DNA of 64,000 nt from contig NZ_QWET01000003.1 in the NCBI RefSeq assembly GCF_003573545.1, positions 1 to 64,000 on the forward strand. Reading direction: 5' to 3'. Below are positions 60,285 to 64,000 of this stretch, in pieces. The DNA comes from Mariniphaga sediminis. Lineage in GTDB: Bacteria; Bacteroidota; Bacteroidia; Bacteroidales; Prolixibacteraceae. Numbering within the stretch: the stretch's first letter is position 1; each line of letters begins with the position of its first letter. The translations under genes were made by a program, and so were the position numbers. The notes beneath the pieces are model-generated. The model worked only from the letters and a program-made list of their open reading frames with translations. It was not told the DNA's origin and made no database searches.

Positions 60285-61662
60285 AATTTCAGGTGAACAC
60301 TATAATTCATTAAAAAATCATTTACTCCCTAATGATAAAAAGGAATCAATCGCTATCGCTTTATGTGGACGTCATATTGATGAAGATTGCCAATGTCTTT
60401 TTGTCCATGAAGTTATTTTAATACCATACGAAGATTGTCAAGTTAGGGAGAATGACTTAATTCAATGGTCAACAAATAAAATAATTCCTTTTTTTAAAAG
60501 GTTAACAAACACAGATTTTGGTATTCTGAAAATACATAGTCATCCATTGGGATTAAGAAGTTTTTCTGAGCAGGATGATTTTTCAGATAAAGAGTTATTT
60601 GATTCTGTTTATGGCTGGTCGAATACTGGAAATCCACATGCAAGTGCCATAATGATGCCCGATGGAGAAATCATTGGAAGGTATATTTTTAGTGATTTAC
60701 ATTTCGAACCGATATCGAAAATTTCGATTGCTGGTGACCGACTTCTCTATTTTGGTGGGAATAGTGACGATTATTCAAAACCGGAATTTGCACTAAGAAC
60801 TATACAGACCTTTGGTGATACAACATATCAAAAACTGAAAGGGTTGAAGATTGCTGTTGTCGGATGCTCAGGGACGGGGAGTCCAGTAATTGAACAATTG
60901 GTAAGATTAGGTGTTGGGGAACTCATTTTGGTTGATCCGGATATAGTCGAGTTTAAAAATCTGAATAGAATAATTAACTCAAAATATACTGACGCAAAAA
61001 AAAGAAAACCTAAAGTTGAAGCTATTGCTAATGCCATCGAAGAAATTGGATTAGGGACAAAAATTAAAGTATTTCAAAAGAATCTGTTTGATGATATAGC
61101 TACTCTAAAAGCAATTTTAAAAAGTGATGGTGTTTTTGGTTGTATGGATAGTGTTGACGGAAGGTTCTTGCTAAATCAGTTATGTTCTTTTTATTTATTA
61201 CCCTATTTTGATCTTGGAGTCAAATTGGAAGCAGATGGAGAAGGTGGAATTAATCAAATAGTTGCATCAGTACATTATGTTCAACCACTTAAATCTTCCC
61301 TTCTAACAAGAAATCTTTTTGATATGAACGATGTTAGAGCTTCAAGTCAATATCGAAAAAATCCAGAAGAATTTTTGGAATTGAAAAAGAACGCCTACAT
61401 TAAAAATGTAAATGTAAATAGTCCAGCAGTTATTAGTATTAATATGACTATCGCAAGTCATGCAATTAATGACTTTCTAAACCGAATACATCCCTACAAG
61501 GTTGAAGAACCTAATGAATATGCATCAAGCACAATTGATATTACAGAGGGATATATTATTAATGGAAAAGAAGAAACATATGAGGTTGATCATTACTTGG
61601 CGAAAAGAGCAGGTAGGGGTGATATGACACCTTTTATTGAAATGCCAGAATTATCCAAATGA
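60268..61662 (+). CDS. JAB deubiquitinase / ThiF-like E1 fusion
   Basis: 464 residues. The N-terminal JAB/JAMM domain has Glu26, then His90-Ser-His92, Ser100 and Asp103 with canonical spacing (H-x-H-x7-S-x2-D), so an active zinc isopeptidase is expected. The C-terminal E1 domain has the nucleotide loop GCSGTGSP (199-206), DPD at 223-225, NLNR at 231-234 and a Lys-rich KRKPKVEA. No Cys-X-X-Cys zinc pairs are seen in the E1. The protein could mature or remove the Ubl and also activate it with ATP. It overlaps the downstream DUF6527 gene by four bases. Confidence 0.92.
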   Translation: MDFQLKISGEHYNSLKNHLLPNDKKESIAIALCGRHIDEDCQCLFVHEVILIPYEDCQVRENDLIQWSTNKIIPFFKRLTNTDFGILKIHSHPLGLRSFSEQDDFSDKELFDSVYGWSNTGNPHASAIMMPDGEIIGRYIFSDLHFEPISKISIAGDRLLYFGGNSDDYSKPEFALRTIQTFGDTTYQKLKGLKIAVVGCSGTGSPVIEQLVRLGVGELILVDPDIVEFKNLNRIINSKYTDAKKRKPKVEAIANAIEEIGLGTKIKVFQKNLFDDIATLKAILKSDGVFGCMDSVDGRFLLNQLCSFYLLPYFDLGVKLEADGEGGINQIVASVHYVQPLKSSLLTRNLFDMNDVRASSQYRKNPEEFLELKKNAYIKNVNVNSPAVISINMTIASHAINDFLNRIHPYKVEEPNEYASSTIDITEGYIINGKEETYEVDHYLAKRAGRGDMTPFIEMPELSK

Positions 61663-61985
61663 AAGTATTAAAGAATTATAGAAATTTCCATTTCTGGTTT
61701 AGAAACAAATATAAAACAAGAGTTGCTTATGATATTATTGAAGAATATAAAGCCAATACCATATATCTTATAAAAGATACGGATAAGAATCCATGGCTGA
61801 TTACCTTTTTATGTCCATGTGGTTGCAAATCAGAGATTCATTTAAATTTATTGAAAGAAGCAAATCCTTGCTGGAATTATGTAGTTGATAAAAAGAACCG
61901 AATAACAATTAGACCATCTGTCAATAGAACTGTTGGATGCAAAAGTCATTTTAATATAATTAAAGGTCGGATCTATTGGGTATAA
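61659..61985 (+). CDS. DUF6527-family protein of the Ubl operon
   Basis: 108 residues. The characteristic features are LCPCGCKSEIHLNLL and the C-terminal NRTVGCKSHFNIIKGRIYWV; Cys/His residues in both could bind metal. DUF6527 proteins are recurrent partners of multiubiquitin-E2-JAB/E1 operons, and a role in processing or conjugation is suspected rather than proven as far as I can state. The start overlaps the JAB-E1 gene by four bases, so it is the fourth cistron. Confidence 0.85.
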   Translation: MKVLKNYRNFHFWFRNKYKTRVAYDIIEEYKANTIYLIKDTDKNPWLITFLCPCGCKSEIHLNLLKEANPCWNYVVDKKNRITIRPSVNRTVGCKSHFNIIKGRIYWV

Positions 61986-62037
61986 GTAAATTTGTCTTGA
62001 CAATATTTCTAATAATCCTTATTTAAAAGGGGGAAAT

Positions 62038-62493
62038 TTAAAGAACTAAAGCAAGGACAACTGACAAAATACCAAGTATGACTGAGATCAATGCCAAAAC
62101 GGTAGATAATCGAAAGGATGGTTCAGGATGATACAACCCTGCAAAAATGGATTTAATCCGCCCCGTTTTAGTTATAGTTAATTTAATTGGTTCATCTATA
62201 TCTTCATCTCGATTATTAAGGTCTAACCAGCCTACCCAGTCCAATAAGATTTCTTTATCATTGTTGTTTGAACTTGTCCCTTTAATGTTTGGAGCAAATC
62301 TAAGTACCCGGTATATCTTTTTATGGTCACTTTTTATAGTAAACCATTTACCATGATATTCTCGCCGGTCATTTTTATCCTTCATTAAGTTGAACCCAAT
62401 AACAAACCATCCAACAGGGACTGGTATCTTTTCTGGTAACTTTCCAAGAGGTTTTCTTACAAAATTTCCTTTTATTTCTATTTTATTGGACAT
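62038..62493 (-). CDS. C-terminally membrane-anchored hypothetical protein
   Basis: 151 residues. Residues 1-120 are soluble, with a beta-rich pattern (GKWFTIKSDHKKIYRVLRF, WVGWLDLNNRDEDIDEPIKLTIT). A single hydrophobic helix at about 130-150 (TVLALISVILGILSVVLALVL) ends the protein, so it is tail-anchored with the soluble part probably cytoplasmic. Not recognised. It converges on the Ubl operon, leaving 52 bases between the stops. Confidence 0.55.
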   Translation of the reverse strand: MSNKIEIKGNFVRKPLGKLPEKIPVPVGWFVIGFNLMKDKNDRREYHGKWFTIKSDHKKIYRVLRFAPNIKGTSSNNNDKEILLDWVGWLDLNNRDEDIDEPIKLTITKTGRIKSIFAGLYHPEPSFRLSTVLALISVILGILSVVLALVL

Positions 62494-62562
62494 AACGAAG
62501 TACTTTTATTCTGGTTTTATAGGATTTTAAACTTACTTAAATCAGTAGGAATTATAGATAAG

Positions 62563-63618
62563 ATGTTTAATAATTTAAAAATAATATTCTTGTTGTTGCT
62601 TATTTCAAGCTACAGCTATTCACAAATCCCCGATGGTTACTACACCACAGTTGACAATTTAATTGGCGAGCAATTAAAATCTGAACTTCACAACATTATC
62701 AAAGACCATGTAGAATTTCCATATACATCTTCATCAACCGACACATGGGATATACTAAAAGAAACCGACCGGGACACCACCAATCCCGAAAATGTAATAC
62801 TTTTTTATACTGGTTGGTCAGTTAATGCAGCCCAAGAGTACAATGATAATACAGGATGGTCAAGGGAACATGTTTGGGCTAAGTCGCATGGTGATTTTGG
62901 AACCACAATGGGTGCAGGAACGGATGTTCATCATCTTAGGCCAGCCGACATCACCGTAAATAGTGCAAGAAACAATAAGGATTTCGATTATGGTGGTTCT
63001 TTGTATGTCGATGGTGATGGTGCAACAGAATGTTATACTGATGCCGATAGTTGGGAACCAAGAGACGCTGTGAAAGGTGATGTCGCTAGGATGCTATTTT
63101 ATATGGCTGTCAGATATGAAGGTGATGGTGATGAACCTGACCTTGAATTGGTGGATACAGTTAATACCTTTGATTTAAATGAATCCGGCAAGGGGTATAT
63201 GGGTAAACTTTCAACCCTTTTAGAATGGAATAAAGAAGATCCGGTTGATAGTTTTGAAATCCATAGAAATGATGTAATATATTCTTACCAAAAGAACAGA
63301 AATCCCTTTATCGACCATCCAGAATTTGTCGATTTGATTTGGGGAGATAATGTAACCGTAGTGGATGTTTTCGATATAAAGGAAATAACTTTATATCCTA
63401 ATCCTGCGTCAGAGTATGTTGTCATAGAAGCACCATTTGAAGGTGATGTTTCCGGGGAAATTTACAATACAAGTGGTGTCTCTGTATTACGTTTCGATTT
63501 GGTAGGGTCATCAAAGAGGATCAATTTAAATGGCTGGTGTAATGGGATTTATTTTCTTAAAATAACAAACGGTGATGTAATTTACCGTAAGAAAATGGTG
63601 GTGTCGAACTTCATGTAA
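62563..63618 (+). CDS. endonuclease I (EndA/NucM-like) with T9SS sorting domain
   Basis: 351 residues. A signal peptide (MFNNLKIIFLLLLISSYSYS) is followed by the endonuclease I domain: TGWSREHVWAKSHG (His103, His109), VHHLRPADITVNSARNNKDF, then WEPRDAVKGDVARM. Residues about 275-350 form a type A T9SS C-terminal domain: ITLYPNPASEYVVIEAPF, GWCNGIYFLKITNGDVIYRKKM. This nuclease should cross the outer membrane through the host's T9SS, of which SprA is encoded in this window. It could degrade external DNA for nutrient use or against incoming DNA. It is unusual cargo on an island and is not clearly part of the neighbouring operons. Confidence 0.9.
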   Translation: MFNNLKIIFLLLLISSYSYSQIPDGYYTTVDNLIGEQLKSELHNIIKDHVEFPYTSSSTDTWDILKETDRDTTNPENVILFYTGWSVNAAQEYNDNTGWSREHVWAKSHGDFGTTMGAGTDVHHLRPADITVNSARNNKDFDYGGSLYVDGDGATECYTDADSWEPRDAVKGDVARMLFYMAVRYEGDGDEPDLELVDTVNTFDLNESGKGYMGKLSTLLEWNKEDPVDSFEIHRNDVIYSYQKNRNPFIDHPEFVDLIWGDNVTVVDVFDIKEITLYPNPASEYVVIEAPFEGDVSGEIYNTSGVSVLRFDLVGSSKRINLNGWCNGIYFLKITNGDVIYRKKMVVSNFM

Positions 63619-63629
63619 ATTACAGGAAG
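63609..63629. repeat. island palindrome family A, copy 6
   Basis: CTTCATGTAA-A-TTACAGGAAG; arms complementary except for one base. It overlaps the stop codon of the endonuclease gene and lies 62 bases before the FRG-domain gene. Its reverse complement matches copy 3 at 20 of 21 positions. Confidence 0.75.
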
Positions 63630-63691
63630 ATGTTACCAATTTCTACTCGTACTATTGCAGACCGTATTTTTATACAACCGAAAATTCGATT

Positions 63692-64000
63692 ATGAAATTA
63701 CAAGAATATTCAACGCTTGACGAAAAAGAGGAATTCTTCATTAATGGAAAAACCAAAATTAGCGTCAATATAACTTCAATATTTAAGAAACTTAAAGAAT
63801 TTGAAACAGAAGGAACCAATTTTATATTTCGGGGTTGTGGTGAAGCAAAATATCGAATGTACAATTCTGCACAAAGAGTATACATTACTCAGGAATTGCA
63901 TAAACAGGTTCCACCTGATTCAATTAGCGAGCATTATAATAAATTCGTATCGGAATCAATACAAAGTTGTAAACAATGGAATGATGGAGTTGTGAAACGA
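63692..64000 (+). CDS. FRG-domain protein, 5' part only
   Basis: 103 codons open to the end of the window. The FRG-like motif is visible: TNFIFRGCGEAKYRMYNSAQR (residues about 42-62), with Phe-Arg-Gly at 46-48. FRG domains are found in proteins of mobile elements and defence islands; their biochemical role is not settled. The start is ATG 63692. The rest of the gene, and of the island, is beyond the window. Confidence 0.75.
   Translation, partial: MKLQEYSTLDEKEEFFINGKTKISVNITSIFKKLKEFETEGTNFIFRGCGEAKYRMYNSAQRVYITQELHKQVPPDSISEHYNKFVSESIQSCKQWNDGVVKR

Larger units (their letters stand above)
41975..64000. mobile_element. integrated genomic island in comM (right end outside window)
   Basis: The region starts at the comM break with a large serine recombinase and is visibly more AT-rich than the DNA before it. 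It carries a primase-helicase, a ParB-methyltransferase, a second recombinase, restriction and nuclease genes, and a ubiquitin-like conjugation operon. Two repeat families are confined to it. No conjugation (tra/mob) or phage structural genes are visible in the part shown, so it may be a mobilisable or phage-satellite-like island (inference). Confidence 0.85.

Noticed and set aside
41975-64000. CRISPR array or cas genes on the island
   Set aside because: No regularly spaced direct repeats with unique spacers and no Cas motifs; the dispersed palindromes are kilobases apart and irregular.
41975-64000. Prophage
   Set aside because: No capsid, portal, terminase, tail or lysis gene is recognisable in the visible part; replication, methylase and recombinase genes alone fit islands or satellites as well.

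Overview
The window looks like chromosome of a Bacteroidota species, probably a marine or sediment member of the Marinilabiliales/Prolixibacteraceae type; that placement is inferred from gene content only. Pointers are SprA (type IX secretion), a Bacteroidetes putative porin, a DUF5777 barrel, FISUMP and Ig-like lipoproteins, -7 boxes of the TAnnTTTG type and few Shine-Dalgarno sites. It opens at the 3' end of an rRNA operon (5S gene plus terminator).

Positions 347-41980 are host backbone of moderate GC. Order: putative porin and an MltF-like lytic transglycosylase; sprA-ruvA, pdxA and pepA on the minus strand; a TonB-dependent receptor, an MFS permease and hemN-hemG-hemH, which read like a porphyrin salvage and late haem operon; a Cys-rich Crp/Fnr regulator with FNR-like dyads downstream; a c-type cytochrome cluster (hexahaem lipoprotein with a collagen-like stalk, monohaem lipoprotein, DUF5777 barrel, monohaem cytochrome, heptahaem cytochrome, cytochrome b, NapC-type heptahaem cytochrome) ending in the haem-ligation protein CcsBA; a surface-protein trio containing a frameshifted FISUMP gene; and a nitric-oxide module (NsrR-like Rrf2 regulator divergent from quinol NO reductase, then DUF438/hemerythrin/PAS and DUF1858 proteins). 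After that comes a collapsed 5-oxoprolinase/hydantoinase remnant and the 5' 60% of comM.

At about 41975 comM is cut. From there to the end of the window (more than 22 kb; the right end is not included) is an AT-rich integrated island. A large serine recombinase sits at the junction. It is followed by an RHH-like small protein and a primase-helicase replication protein, a ParB-methyltransferase fusion, several PD-(D/E)XK-type proteins, a minimal tyrosine recombinase with a repeat array, a type II restriction-modification pair, and a ubiquitin-like conjugation operon (Ubl, E2, JAB-E1 fusion, DUF6527). That operon diverges from a sigma factor / small protein / ImmA-IrrE peptidase operon across a long nested dyad. 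Next come a T9SS-exported endonuclease I and a partial FRG-domain gene.

Two families of dispersed palindromes, six copies of about 21 bp and three copies of 27 bp, occur only in the island's intergenic spaces. They suggest either an island-wide regulon or cassette boundaries. The Ubl conjugation operon with its shared sigma/ImmA control region, and the palindrome network, are the most novel-looking parts.
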